A DNA stretch of 38,173 nt, taken from Puniceicoccales bacterium (GTDB lineage: Bacteria > Verrucomicrobiota > Verrucomicrobiia > Opitutales > UBA953). Of the stretch, positions 11,317 to 21,086 are shown piece by piece. The stretch lies in the NCBI GenBank assembly GCA_031280235.1, contig JAITHA010000080.1, positions 1 through 38,173 on the forward strand, written 5' to 3'. The notes under the pieces were generated by a model. It made no database searches and had not been told where the DNA came from. It saw only the letters and a list, made by a program, of their open reading frames with translations. A program made the position numbers and the translations under genes. The stretch's first letter is position 1. Each line of letters begins with the position of its first letter.

Positions 11317-11735
11317 GGCCACTTGAGCTCCTTGCCTATGCGCGCTGACATCTCCAACGCATCCCAGCCACCGCGCAAGACGTGCACGGGTTCGAGCTGG
11401 TATTCCTCGCCACGCAAACGCCGCGCGACTGCGTGGCTGGCCGAGCACTTGCTACTTCCGCAATACACGACAATGGGCCGCCCAGGGCTCCACGCCTCCA
11501 GCACGCCGACGATGGCCTGCGACCAATTATCTTCATTCAATAAAAGCGCTCCGGGAACATGCCCTCGCGAGAAATCGCCCTCGCCCCGCGCATCTATCCA
11601 CAAGGGCATCGGCAAGCGCAGGGCTGCCTCGGGCAAAATGTTCACTCCCTCGGGACGCGGCACAAGCAACGCCGTCGTGCCTGCTCCCAACGTCGCGCAC
11701 ATACCCAGCACCAGAAATGGACGCCAAGTCTTCAT
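11313..11735 (-). CDS. Rhodanese-like domain protein with N-terminal membrane/secretion segment
   Basis: LWIDARGEGDFSRGHVPGALLLNEDNW...IVVYCGSSKCSASHAVARRL...VLRGGWDAL. Confidence 0.8.
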   Translation of the reverse strand: MKTWRPFLVLGMCATLGAGTTALLVPRPEGVNILPEAALRLPMPLWIDARGEGDFSRGHVPGALLLNEDNWSQAIVGVLEAWSPGRPIVVYCGSSKCSASHAVARRLRGEEYQLEPVHVLRGGWDALEMSARIGKELKWP

Positions 11736-12601
11736 GGTGCGGGAGGCTGCGAGAGCTTCTTCAGCGCGGCACGCGACGCCGTCCGCAAACGAAATTCGCC
11801 GCTCTGTGCATAACGCTCCAGCAAGGGCTTGTCGGAGGCATCCCCCCTCTTCCCCATGACGGCAAATGATGCCATGCGCAGCATGATCGGCTGCGTCTTA
11901 TCCACCGCCCAAATCCGCGCCTGGGCAAGCGCCCGGGCATCTGCCGCATCTGCCGCGACATGCAATGCCGTTATCTTGTCCTGCCATGGGATGGCCGTGT
12001 TCCCGATAACACGCACCGCCATCGCCCCCAACTCGTGCGCCCCAAGCCCAGCCTCGCTCGGCAAGCGCGACAGGGTCAAAAGCGCCGTCCCGGACATGGT
12101 AATACGCGTGTCGCTGCCTGCCTCTATGAGAGCGTCAAGAATCTGGCGGCGCACGGCATCATCCCTCTCGCGCCTCCAAAGAGAGTCGAGGAACTGGATA
12201 GTGTAGTTCTGCCAAACCAAGCCGACATCCGGCGCGGCATGCATCGCCAGGAAGCGACGCGCGAAACCATCCGGCCAATAGTCGCAAGCGATCAACTTCG
12301 CCGCCACATCGTTCTTGATGGCATCAAGCTGGTCAGGTTTGGCCGGATCATCCTTGGGCTTTTTTTCAAGAAAGTTTTGCAAGGCAAAAAAATCGTCTGC
12401 CGGAAGGGTCCGCCCAAGCTTCCCAACAGTGCGAATGCGGACGTCATATGAGCTGGCGGGAACAGCTCCGCAAATGAGTTTCACCGAATCTGAGACCGCA
12501 GGCGGCAAGGGCTGTCCCAAAGCTTGGGAAATGCCCGGCTGGAAAAAGGCCATGCCCAAAAGTATTGGGAAGAAGTGGAGAAGTTTGCGTACGGGATCCA
12601 T
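11732..12601 (-). CDS. Secreted hypothetical protein, possibly HEAT-like
   Basis: Start MDPVRKLLHFFPILLGMAFFQPGISQALG; alpha-helical repeats with ...ASDKPLLERYAQSGEFRLRTASRAALKKL. Confidence 0.6.
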   Translation of the reverse strand: MDPVRKLLHFFPILLGMAFFQPGISQALGQPLPPAVSDSVKLICGAVPASSYDVRIRTVGKLGRTLPADDFFALQNFLEKKPKDDPAKPDQLDAIKNDVAAKLIACDYWPDGFARRFLAMHAAPDVGLVWQNYTIQFLDSLWRRERDDAVRRQILDALIEAGSDTRITMSGTALLTLSRLPSEAGLGAHELGAMAVRVIGNTAIPWQDKITALHVAADAADARALAQARIWAVDKTQPIMLRMASFAVMGKRGDASDKPLLERYAQSGEFRLRTASRAALKKLSQPPAP

Positions 12602-12672
12602 AGGTATTCGAGAGTTTTCCGGACGGTGGCTCTTTGCGAAGGATAGGCAAGCCGCCTTCTCCTTTGTGCCGT

Positions 12673-13968
12673 TCATTCGCGCGTCTGGCCCGTGCCGTGT
12701 ACCTCGTATTTGTAGGAGCACAGCTCTTCCAAACCCATTGGGCCGCGGGCGTGCAGCTTGTCTGTGCTAATGCCGATTTCCGCCCCAAAGCCAAATTCTC
12801 CACCGTCGGTGAATCGTGTACTGGCGTTCCAATAGACGGTCGAGCTGTCCACGACGCCGAGGAAGAACTCCGCTTCCTTGGAATTTTCTGTTATTATGCC
12901 GTCGGAGTGTCGCGAGCCATGTTCGGTGATGTGCCCAATGGCGGCCTCCGTGCCATCGACAACGCGCAGGTTCACTATCAGGGCGAGATGTTCCGTGTCC
13001 CAGTCTGCCGGATTAGCCATGTGCAAATTTGCGCTGGAGAGGAGGGCACAGGCTGTTGCGTCAGCGCGGATTTCCACGTTTTGCGCACGCAGCGCGGCCA
13101 CGATTTGTGGCAGAAAAACGGGAGCTAGTGGCGCATCCACCAGCAAGGTCTCCATGGCGTTGCACACGCCGGGGCGCTGGCATTTGGCATTGATGATGAT
13201 TTTCTCCGCCATTGCCAGATCTGCCTCGCGGTGCACGAAGATGTGGCAAATGCCGTTGTAATGCTTGATCACGGGCATGCGCGCATGTTGCACGACACTC
13301 TCGATGAGCGCATGGCCGCCACGCGGAATCAGCAGGTCGATGTAGCGCTCAAGCGAGCACATCAGTGGCACGGCTTCGCGGGCCGTGCTCGGAACAAGCG
13401 CCACTGCGCCGTCCAAGCCATGCGTGGCCAGGGCTGCGCCCATGCTTGCCGCGAGACGCGTATTCGTCGCGTGCGCCTCGCTCCCCCCTCGCAAGAAACT
13501 CGCGTTGCCCGCCTTGAGGCAGAGCACCGCCGCGTCGAGCGTCACGTTGGGACGGGATTCGTAGATGATGCCAATTACGCCGATAGGCACGCGGCGTTTG
13601 AGAATGCGCAGGCCATTGGGGCGCGTCCATTCGCGGAGGATTTCTCCCACCGGGTCGGGCAGTTCCGCCACACTCCAAAGCGCTTCCACCGCAGCCTTAA
13701 GCCGCGCCGGTGTGAGGCGTAGCCGGTCGAGCATCGCTGGCGAGAGGGCGCGCGCCTCTCCCTTTGCGATATCGTGCGCGTTTGCTTCGAGGATCTGCCG
13801 GGCATCGCCCAATACCGCCTCGCCAATGGCGCGGATGACCGCATTCTTGCGCGCCGTGCCCAACATGGCCAGTTTGCGAGAAGCCTCGCGGGCACGAGCG
13901 GCAAGCGAGGTCAGCACCAGCGACAGCTCGCCGGGCGCGGACTCATGGGCGCGGGACTCTGTATTCAT
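12673..13968 (-). CDS. proA: Glutamate-5-semialdehyde dehydrogenase (gamma-glutamyl phosphate reductase)
   Basis: PIGVIGIIYESRPNVTLDAAVLCLKAGNASFLRGGSEA..., INAKCQRPGVCNAMETLLVD, RFTDGGEFGFGAEIGISTDKLHARGPMGLEEL. Confidence 0.95.
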   Translation of the reverse strand: MNTESRAHESAPGELSLVLTSLAARAREASRKLAMLGTARKNAVIRAIGEAVLGDARQILEANAHDIAKGEARALSPAMLDRLRLTPARLKAAVEALWSVAELPDPVGEILREWTRPNGLRILKRRVPIGVIGIIYESRPNVTLDAAVLCLKAGNASFLRGGSEAHATNTRLAASMGAALATHGLDGAVALVPSTAREAVPLMCSLERYIDLLIPRGGHALIESVVQHARMPVIKHYNGICHIFVHREADLAMAEKIIINAKCQRPGVCNAMETLLVDAPLAPVFLPQIVAALRAQNVEIRADATACALLSSANLHMANPADWDTEHLALIVNLRVVDGTEAAIGHITEHGSRHSDGIITENSKEAEFFLGVVDSSTVYWNASTRFTDGGEFGFGAEIGISTDKLHARGPMGLEELCSYKYEVHGTGQTRE

Positions 13969-14020
13969 AGCGACGACAGAAAGGCAAAAATCGCCCAACC
14001 ACGAGAAGTTTGTGCAGATA

Positions 14021-14053
14021 GAAAAAAGCCCCGCACCACAGACGTGGGCAGAG
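14021..14053 (-). terminator. Possible Rho-independent terminator downstream of proA or in its upstream region, minus strand
   Basis: Minus strand AGCTCTGCCCACGTCTGTGGTGCGGGGCTTTTTT: imperfect GC-rich hairpin followed by a T run, between the LysM gene end (14084) and the proA start (13968). Confidence 0.5.
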
Positions 14054-14083
14054 CTTCTTTTGGGGGAGAGGAGAGAGGCGATA

Positions 14084-14938
14084 TCAATTACCCGGCGCCG
14101 GGACACCGTCGGAAATACCGTCGCCCTCATTGGGCCTGGCCGTCTCGGCAAACACCCTGTCAAGCTCGGAGAAACCGCCATCCGGCACGGCAGGAGCATC
14201 TGGCGAAACTGGCGTCGGCTTTTCGGTCGCAATCGTCTGGCTGTTGTTAGCGGATACACCTGATATCTCAGAGCCTGCTTGCGGGAGGTACAAAGTCTGC
14301 CCTTCGCGAATGCGGTCGCTGGTCAGATTGTTGATAGATTTGATCTTGGTGACGCTCGTCTTGTTGCGGAGTGCAATAGTCCCGAGCACATCACCTGGCT
14401 TCACTACGTAGGCAACTGTCCCTTCCGGCGAAACAGCATTCTTCTTTTGGCCAGAGCCGCCGCCCGGCACTTGGGTGCCTTTCCCCGGGATGACAATGAC
14501 TTGGCCCTGCTTGAGGGTCGCGTTCTCGTTAAGCCCGTTGGCTTCGGCCAAAGCCTTGCGGGTGATTTTCTCGCGCTTGGCGATGCGCCAAAGGCTGTCT
14601 CCCGACTTCACCCTGTAGGAACGACCCTCGGCAGGCTGCACTGGCGGAGGCGGCGGAGGGGCGCGGTGTTCTACGACTGGCGGCGGTGGCGGCAAGGGCG
14701 GTGTAACGGGGCCATGGTGCTCGACAACGCCTGCGTCCTGCGCACCGTTAATGGCCGATACACGAGCAACGTCGCCGCCCCGAGCGGACTCGACTGGGCG
14801 GGCGGGGGCGAAGACGACGCCGTTGTCCTTTTTGTCCTCGTAACCCGAGGAAGAGTGACAACCGCCGCCGCCGGAGATCAATGCAAGCCCGACGGCGTGC
14901 AGGAGCACGACTGCTGAGATAGTGATGGTGGATTTCAT
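14084..14938 (-). CDS. Secreted LysM-domain protein with two LysM repeats and a Pro-rich linker
   Basis: MKSTITISAVVLLHAVGLALISGGGGCHSS; SYRVKSGDSLWRIAKREKITRKALAEANGLNENATLKQGQVIVIP and AYVVKPGDVLGTIALRNKTSVTKIKSINNLTSDRIREGQTLYLP. Confidence 0.85.
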   Translation of the reverse strand: MKSTITISAVVLLHAVGLALISGGGGCHSSSGYEDKKDNGVVFAPARPVESARGGDVARVSAINGAQDAGVVEHHGPVTPPLPPPPPVVEHRAPPPPPPVQPAEGRSYRVKSGDSLWRIAKREKITRKALAEANGLNENATLKQGQVIVIPGKGTQVPGGGSGQKKNAVSPEGTVAYVVKPGDVLGTIALRNKTSVTKIKSINNLTSDRIREGQTLYLPQAGSEISGVSANNSQTIATEKPTPVSPDAPAVPDGGFSELDRVFAETARPNEGDGISDGVPAPGN

Positions 14939-15011
14939 ATCTGTGGAAAGTTGCCCGTTAAGGTGATAAAAAAGTAGGGGCACTTTTGAGCGATTTGTGA
15001 AAATAGACAAA

Positions 15012-16328
15012 TCATTTCCGCGCCATGGCATCATTTTTTATGGCGAGTACGGCCTGCTCAAAAATTTGGCCTCGTTCGGCATAGCTTTTGAACATGTCGA
15101 AGCTAGCAAAACCCGGGCTAAAAAGGACTCTCTCGCCTGGGCGAGCCAGCTGGGCTGCGGCAGCCACAGCGGCAGGCAAGCTTGCATAGACGTGGCTCAA
15201 AACTCCCTGTTCTTCAAGGTGCTTGCGCATATGTGGTGCGCTTTCCCCGATGAGGCTCGCACTGCGAATACGCCCGGCCAATGCCTTGGCGAAAGCGGCC
15301 AAATCGCCCCCTTTGGAAAGACCGCCGCCCATCCAGTGAATTCCCACATCCGGGAAAGTTTCCAAGGCCGACAAAACGGCGTGAAAATTGGTGCCCTTGG
15401 AGTCATTCCACCACTCCACGCCAGCGACCTCTGCGACCTTGGCGAGCCTGTGCCCTGCCAGAACAAAGGAGCTAGCCGCCTCTTCCAAGCGAGACTCCTC
15501 CCACCCAGCAGCAAGCCAGTAGCGGCGGGCCAACGCATAGTTCTCGCGCTGCGGATAGGAGGCAAAAACGCTCTCTGGCGGCACCTTGCCCTCCACCTCG
15601 GCGCGCGAAGCCACCACCACAAAAGCGGGCAACGACAAACCAACGCAACATGCATATTGCGCGACCGATTCGCCCACAAAAAGACGCGGCGAAGCGAGGC
15701 GTTCCACCAGCCTGTACTTGGCGCGAAAATACGCCTCCACAGACCCATGCCGGTCGAGGTGATCCTCGGCGATATTTGTCCACAGCAGGTTGTGCGGCGC
15801 GAAATGCTCCATGTCCTCCGATTGGAAAGAACTCACCTCACAAACGGGCAGCAAGGCATGGCCCTCAGCCTGCCCAAGTACATTCGCCAAGGGGTAGCCG
15901 ACATTCCCGACCGCCACGGCAGCACGCCCGTCGCGCTTGTGCGCGTGAACGAGGAACTCCGTCAGCGTGGTTTTGCCGTTGGTACCCGTCACCGCCACGA
16001 TGGGCGATGGCCAGAAGAGAGCTGAAAAATCAAGTTCGCCGAGGCACCGAGCTCCAGAGGCACGTGCGGTGCGCAGCCACGGATGCCCCTGCGCAAAACC
16101 CGGGCTGTAAACCACGAGGTCATGTCCGGCGGCATCGGCAGGCCCGAAGCGCGTGTTCGCCCCGAAGCGCTCGTCGTAGATGACAGGCCTGGCGCCAAGC
16201 TGCACCAGCCATTGCGCGGCGGCGGCACCGCTAACGCCCGAGCCAAGAACGGCGACAGGCCGCCCCAGGCGCGCGGTGATGTCGGGTGGGATCAGCACTG
16301 GGCAAGCGCGGCATTCAAGTCGAAGCAA
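15012..16328 (-). CDS. murD: UDP-N-acetylmuramoylalanine--D-glutamate ligase
   Basis: VLGSGVSGAAAAQWLVQLGARPVIYDE, VAVTGTNGKTTLTEFLVH, NIAEDHLDRHGSVEAYFRAK, WWNDSKGTNFHAVLSAL, LFSPGFASFDMFKSYAERG. Confidence 0.95.
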   Translation of the reverse strand: MLRLECRACPVLIPPDITARLGRPVAVLGSGVSGAAAAQWLVQLGARPVIYDERFGANTRFGPADAAGHDLVVYSPGFAQGHPWLRTARASGARCLGELDFSALFWPSPIVAVTGTNGKTTLTEFLVHAHKRDGRAAVAVGNVGYPLANVLGQAEGHALLPVCEVSSFQSEDMEHFAPHNLLWTNIAEDHLDRHGSVEAYFRAKYRLVERLASPRLFVGESVAQYACCVGLSLPAFVVVASRAEVEGKVPPESVFASYPQRENYALARRYWLAAGWEESRLEEAASSFVLAGHRLAKVAEVAGVEWWNDSKGTNFHAVLSALETFPDVGIHWMGGGLSKGGDLAAFAKALAGRIRSASLIGESAPHMRKHLEEQGVLSHVYASLPAAVAAAAQLARPGERVLFSPGFASFDMFKSYAERGQIFEQAVLAIKNDAMARK

Positions 16329-17190
16329 GCTTCTCGCAAGCCTCGTCGATGAGAAAACCCGGTGTGGATGCGCCAGCCGTCACCCCGATCACCTTGTACT
16401 GGCCAAGCTGCTCCAAATCCAGCTCGGCGGCTGTCTCAACGTGGTAGCACGGCAACTTTTGTTTTTCCACAAGAGCCGCGAGTTTCACAGTGTTGGCTGA
16501 GTGGCGCCCGCCGATGACAACGATGGCCTCGGCGCCCTGTTTTGCCAACACGAGCACATCGCTCTGCCGCTCACGAGTCGCGCCGCAAATGGTATTGAAA
16601 ACCAGCGCACCCGGGTAGCGCTGCCGCAGATATTGCGCCAGGCGCTCGAAATCAAAGGTGAACATCGTGGACTGGGAGACCATGCAGATCTTGTCTTCCA
16701 GCGGCGGCAGGAAATCGATGTCTTTCTCCGTACTGATGACATGCCCCCGTCCTTCCGTGTATCCCATGAGGCCAATCACCTCCGGGTGTTTTGGGTCGCC
16801 GAAGATGACCGTCGTGTAACCCTTGCGCGCGTGGAGCTTGATTCGCCCGGCGATGGAGCCGACGTCCGGGCAAGTGGCATCGCGAAATTTCATGCCGAGC
16901 TGCTTCAAGTACCCGCGCCTCTCCGGTGAAATGCCATGCGCGCGCACAACCATCACGGCGCGTTGTTTCTCGGCATCCGTCAGCCCAAACTCAAGGCTGG
17001 TCTGGCTCAGGTAATCGCCCACTTCACGGATTCCCTCCGCCTCCAACCTCTCCATCATTTGGCTATTATGAATGAGAGGACCATCGGTGAAAACGGGGCG
17101 TTTTCCTTGCGTGGCGTACTCACGTGCGATCTCAATGGCACGTTCAACACCCCAACAAAAACCGGCAGATCTGGCTCGGATGACTTTCAT
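16315..17190 (-). CDS. ispH: 4-hydroxy-3-methylbut-2-enyl diphosphate reductase
   Basis: MKVIRARSAGFCWGVERAIEIA, RAHGISPERR, DATCPDVG, VVIGGRHSANTVKLA, VIGVTAGASTPGFLIDEA. Confidence 0.95.
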   Translation of the reverse strand: MKVIRARSAGFCWGVERAIEIAREYATQGKRPVFTDGPLIHNSQMMERLEAEGIREVGDYLSQTSLEFGLTDAEKQRAVMVVRAHGISPERRGYLKQLGMKFRDATCPDVGSIAGRIKLHARKGYTTVIFGDPKHPEVIGLMGYTEGRGHVISTEKDIDFLPPLEDKICMVSQSTMFTFDFERLAQYLRQRYPGALVFNTICGATRERQSDVLVLAKQGAEAIVVIGGRHSANTVKLAALVEKQKLPCYHVETAAELDLEQLGQYKVIGVTAGASTPGFLIDEACEKLAST

Positions 17191-17221
17191 GCCCGCCACG
17201 CTGCTGCGCCGACGGGAAAAC

Positions 17222-17590
17222 TCAACTTTCAAAAGCCGCCGCGCGTGCCGCGTCTTCACGTGCAACAGCATCAAGTGCGTTGATCAAGCGCGAGCCGCGC
17301 TCGGGCGAGGAATCGTAGGCAAAACGCACACTCGGCGTGTACTTGATACGCACTCGGTTAAAGACGGCAGCCTTGAGCGTCTTGAGTATCCGTTGTAAAA
17401 AAATCTGGGCCCTGCGGCGTTCATCAGCATCGCCGACCACGGAGAAATACACCACGGCGTTGTGCAAGTCAGGCGATATCTCAACGCCCGTGAAGGTAAT
17501 ACACGTGGACTCCGTACGCCAGCGAGCGTGCAACTGCTCACTAAATTCCTGCAGTAAAAGCTGATTGAGGCGGATGGTGCGCTGGGACAT
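17222..17590 (-). CDS. rbfA: Ribosome-binding factor A
   Basis: SQRTIRLNQLLLQEFSEQLHARWR...VEISPDLHNAVVYFSVVGD...RVRIKYTPSVRFAYDSSPERGSRLINAL. Confidence 0.9.
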   Translation of the reverse strand: MSQRTIRLNQLLLQEFSEQLHARWRTESTCITFTGVEISPDLHNAVVYFSVVGDADERRRAQIFLQRILKTLKAAVFNRVRIKYTPSVRFAYDSSPERGSRLINALDAVAREDAARAAAFES

Positions 17591-17634
17591 GGGGCGGGAA
17601 AGCTACGTGCGAAACGAAGGCGAGCAATGGCATT

Positions 17635-18510
17635 CTATGTGACGGGCAGTGAAAGCTCGGCGTCCAAATGTTCGCGCCAATTTTTCCCAGTGACCAGAAA
17701 CGCCTGCACGGTATCAAAATCCTCCGCGGCGATGGCGACGCGCAAGTGCTCCAACTCCGCCTGATAATCCTCAAGAGCGCGCAACACCTGTCTGCGATTT
17801 TCCTGCACGATGGCGCGCCACATCAAGGGGTCGCCAGCAGCCACGCGCGTTGTATCCCTCAAACCCGGCCCACCCAAGCGACGCCATTCCAAGGGCTTGC
17901 GTTGCAAGAGAACGGAGAGGGCCGCCGCCGCAAGATGTGGGAGATGGCTCGTGTGCGCCACAACCCTGTCGTGCACGCCTGGGGAAAACATCACGACACG
18001 TGTACCAAGCGCTGCCCAAAAATGCGCCACAGCCTCGATAGCCTCCACTGGCACGGGCGGCTTCTCCTGCGGGGTGACGAAGCACACACGCCCTTCGAAA
18101 AGATCCGCCCGGGCATGCTCAAGGCCGGACTTCTCCGACCCCGCCATGGGATGCGCGCCGACAAAGGCCACCCCCTCCGGCAAAACACCCTGCACGGCCT
18201 CACACACATGCCCCTTTGTGCTCCCCACATCCGTCACCAGCGCACCCACGCCAAGGCCGGGCGCAGCCAAAGCCAGCGTGTCGGCAATCCTGTCCGCAGG
18301 TACGCACACCACGACGAGGGCTGCCCCACGCACACAATCCTCCGGGGTCTCGTGGACGCTGTCGCACCACGACTGCGCGACGCACCTAGAACGCGTGCCA
18401 GCACTCCGCGACCACGCCGCAAGATGCCCCGCCAGCCCCCGTGCGCGTGCGGCCTGCATGAGCGAGGCACCGAGTAATCCAGGCCCGAGTATGGCGATTT
18501 TGCTAAACAC
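17635..18510 (-). CDS. tyrA: Prephenate dehydrogenase
   Basis: KIAILGPGLLGASLMQAARARG..., VTDVGSTKGHV, FVGAHPMAGSEKSGLEHARADLFEGRVCFVTP, HDRVVAHTSHLPHLAAAAL, GGPGLRDTTRVAAGDPLMWRAI. Confidence 0.92.
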   Translation of the reverse strand: MFSKIAILGPGLLGASLMQAARARGLAGHLAAWSRSAGTRSRCVAQSWCDSVHETPEDCVRGAALVVVCVPADRIADTLALAAPGLGVGALVTDVGSTKGHVCEAVQGVLPEGVAFVGAHPMAGSEKSGLEHARADLFEGRVCFVTPQEKPPVPVEAIEAVAHFWAALGTRVVMFSPGVHDRVVAHTSHLPHLAAAALSVLLQRKPLEWRRLGGPGLRDTTRVAAGDPLMWRAIVQENRRQVLRALEDYQAELEHLRVAIAAEDFDTVQAFLVTGKNWREHLDAELSLPVT

Positions 18511-18638
18511 GATTTCGGTTTCGTTTTACGAGTTGAAAGGACGGGGCTAATGGGCAATTTGAGCCCCATGTCCACGCAAAGAATTCGTGTCTGCCGACTC
18601 CCTGCCAACAGGGCGCGGCCCAGCCAAGCCAACGCAGC

Positions 18639-20423
18639 ATGACAAAGCGAAAAAGAAACGCAAAGAAACGAGGGTCTCGTGGCAGGTTGGTGCGCCGGTT
18701 CCCTCTCATCAACACGCGCAATGTGCTCTGGGTCATCTTCGGCCTATCCGTCGCCACCACAGCAGCCTACACTTCCTTCCGCCTCTCCACGCTCAACGTG
18801 GACCGCTCGGCCATCGCTGTGCGCGACAACGCCGAGGAACGCCGCAAAATCGAACACCTCGAAACCCAAAGCCGGGACCGCTGGGAACGCTACGTCAGCG
18901 CACGGGACTTTCGGGGAAAAGTCGGCGAAAAAGAGATCAAGATCCTAGCCGAGGCTCTCCAACTGCGTGAGGAATACGTAAAGCTCAATTCCAAGCGAGG
19001 CGACCCTGCCCTGCTCATCGAGTCCATCCGCAAAGAATGGCAAAAGCACCAAGCCGAGGAGTGCCTCAAACAAAGTAGAAAAGCTCAAGCCATGGCCGAA
19101 GATGCCATGCTCCGCAAGGACTACGGGGCCGCCGCAAAGGCTTTCGAGGAAGCACTCGCCCTTGAGGACAAGATCGCCGACGAATACCGCCTCGCACAAG
19201 CGTCAAACACTGCGCGCCGGGCACTGCTCAACAGGCGCATGCGCTTCGCGCGTGGTTTCCCCATCGACCAGGAAGGCCGCAAACTCGAAAGGGAAGGCGA
19301 CACAGCGATGGCTGAAAAACAGTGGGATCTCGCCGCCGAAAAGTACATGGCGGCGCGGGCCAACGAAGAAATCCTGAACACCAACTACTCGAGACTTTTC
19401 GCCACGGAATTCTCGCGCAAAGCCAAGTTGCTGGCCAAACACGAAACCGCACGCTCAAGCGCCACCCACGAGGAAATACAGAAAATCATCTCCACAGCCA
19501 TGCGCCTCGCCGACACCGGGCAAGACGCCAAGGCCGAAGCCCTCTGGGACGACGCCATGGAACGCTACAGAGAGCTGCAGCACGCGTTCCCCAACAGCGT
19601 CCACGTCAACAAGGAAACCCTGCTGAAGCTCAGGGAACAGCGGGAAAAAAACCTCTCCGCCCCCTTCCTCTCCAAACTCAAGCGGGAGGTGGATGCCATC
19701 GATGCCTCGCTGCGCGCTGGCACCGGCGGGGATGTCTCGCAAGCCTCGCACCGGCTCCTTCTGGAGTCCACGCGCATCCAGAAGAAATACCCCAACATCC
19801 TAACGGTGGATCAAGAGACGCACACCAAGCTCCAATGCCTCAGCGTCCGCGGGCACGCCGTCCCTGCCGTCCGGCGCATTCTCACGCAGGCACTCCGCCC
19901 GCTGCCAGGGGCACCCGCCCTGCAGCTCATGAAGATCGAGGTCTCCCAAGAGCTCTACAGCGCCGTCACTGGAGAGAACGAGTCAAGCGCCGCCCGCAGA
20001 AAAGACTTCCCGGTGGATTCCGTCGACTACATGGACACGCTCCGCTTTTGCAAAAATCTGGGCTGGCTTACGGCAAGCCTCATCCGCCTTCCCACTCGTA
20101 AAGAATTCCTCGATGCCGTTGGCAACACTACCACGTTCCAGCCATCCCAGGCGTGGTCTTACGAAAACAGCGGCGACGGTGTGCACGCCGTCGGCACAAG
20201 CCAAGCCAACGCCCACGGATTCCACGACCTGTTGGGCAATCTCAGCGAATGGGTCGAGGAAGACAATCTGGTCGATCCCTCCCTGAACACCGCCTTGGAA
20301 ATCGGGGGGAGTTATCAAACGAGCTGGCGTGACCTCAGCACCATCCCAAGCGCGCCCGTACTCAAACGCGACAGGAGCCGCCTGCGCGGTTTCCGCATCT
20401 TGCAGGACAACAGCAAGCAATAA
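18639..20423 (+). CDS. Membrane-anchored protein with helical/TPR-like central region and C-terminal formylglycine-generating-enzyme (SUMF1/FGE-sulfatase) fold domain
   Basis: N-terminal [22 protein letters not shown]; helical repeat region; C-term [17 protein letters not shown]...[19 protein letters not shown]...[12 protein letters not shown]...[24 protein letters not shown]...GGSY...LRGFRIL. Confidence 0.8.
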   Translation: MTKRKRNAKKRGSRGRLVRRFPLINTRNVLWVIFGLSVATTAAYTSFRLSTLNVDRSAIAVRDNAEERRKIEHLETQSRDRWERYVSARDFRGKVGEKEIKILAEALQLREEYVKLNSKRGDPALLIESIRKEWQKHQAEECLKQSRKAQAMAEDAMLRKDYGAAAKAFEEALALEDKIADEYRLAQASNTARRALLNRRMRFARGFPIDQEGRKLEREGDTAMAEKQWDLAAEKYMAARANEEILNTNYSRLFATEFSRKAKLLAKHETARSSATHEEIQKIISTAMRLADTGQDAKAEALWDDAMERYRELQHAFPNSVHVNKETLLKLREQREKNLSAPFLSKLKREVDAIDASLRAGTGGDVSQASHRLLLESTRIQKKYPNILTVDQETHTKLQCLSVRGHAVPAVRRILTQALRPLPGAPALQLMKIEVSQELYSAVTGENESSAARRKDFPVDSVDYMDTLRFCKNLGWLTASLIRLPTRKEFLDAVGNTTTFQPSQAWSYENSGDGVHAVGTSQANAHGFHDLLGNLSEWVEEDNLVDPSLNTALEIGGSYQTSWRDLSTIPSAPVLKRDRSRLRGFRILQDNSKQ

Positions 20424-20436
20424 CCTTGCCCCCTCC

Positions 20437-21009
20437 ATGGCACGAAAAAGCTCCCGCACGCTCTGGGCGGAGAAAATCATCGAGGGGAAAAACACGTCCA
20501 CTGCCGCCCACCCGCCCGGCCCACGCCAGCGCTTCGCCGGGCACATCCTCGGCATCGACCCCAGCCTGCGCGGCACAGGACTGGCCGTCGTGGCACTAGG
20601 CCAGCCCTCCACCCTTTGCGCCAGCCGCACGCTCCGCCTCGGCCCTGCCCTGCCCATGGCGGCCTGCCTCGGCGAGATTTACAAGGCCGTCGCCGATTTA
20701 ATCGAGGAATGGCCCATCAGCCACGTCGCGCTGGAACAAACGATCTATGTGCAAAATTTCCAGACGGCCCAAATACTCGGCGCAGCGCGCGGCGCAGCCA
20801 TCGCGGCAGCAGCCGTCCTTGGCAAACCCATCTTCGAGTACCCCCCGCTGCGAGTGAAGCAGGCCGTCGTGGGCTACGGGCGCGCGAGCAAGGAACAGAT
20901 CGCAGGCATGGTTCGCCAGATGCTCCACCTCCCGGAGCGCCTGCCCTTTGACGAATCAGACGCCGCTGCCGTCGCCCTCTGCCACGCCCACACCTGGCGG
21001 AGAACATAA
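20437..21009 (+). CDS. ruvC: Crossover junction endodeoxyribonuclease RuvC
   Basis: [93 protein letters not shown]. Confidence 0.93.
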   Translation: MARKSSRTLWAEKIIEGKNTSTAAHPPGPRQRFAGHILGIDPSLRGTGLAVVALGQPSTLCASRTLRLGPALPMAACLGEIYKAVADLIEEWPISHVALEQTIYVQNFQTAQILGAARGAAIAAAAVLGKPIFEYPPLRVKQAVVGYGRASKEQIAGMVRQMLHLPERLPFDESDAAAVALCHAHTWRRT

Positions 21010-21086
21010 ACCGTATGTGCCAGCGCGCCCTGCCTTGGGAAATCTTGCACTTGCAGTGACGCCCACAAGCTTGTGCCATTCTTGAC

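Noticed and set aside
14997-16025. 342-aa plus-strand ORF
   Set aside because: Antisense to a convincing murD; composition typical of a shadow ORF.
19322-20101. 259-aa plus-strand ORF overlapping the FGE-like gene
   Set aside because: Alternate frame of the 594-aa ORF; Arg/Pro/His-rich and without motifs.
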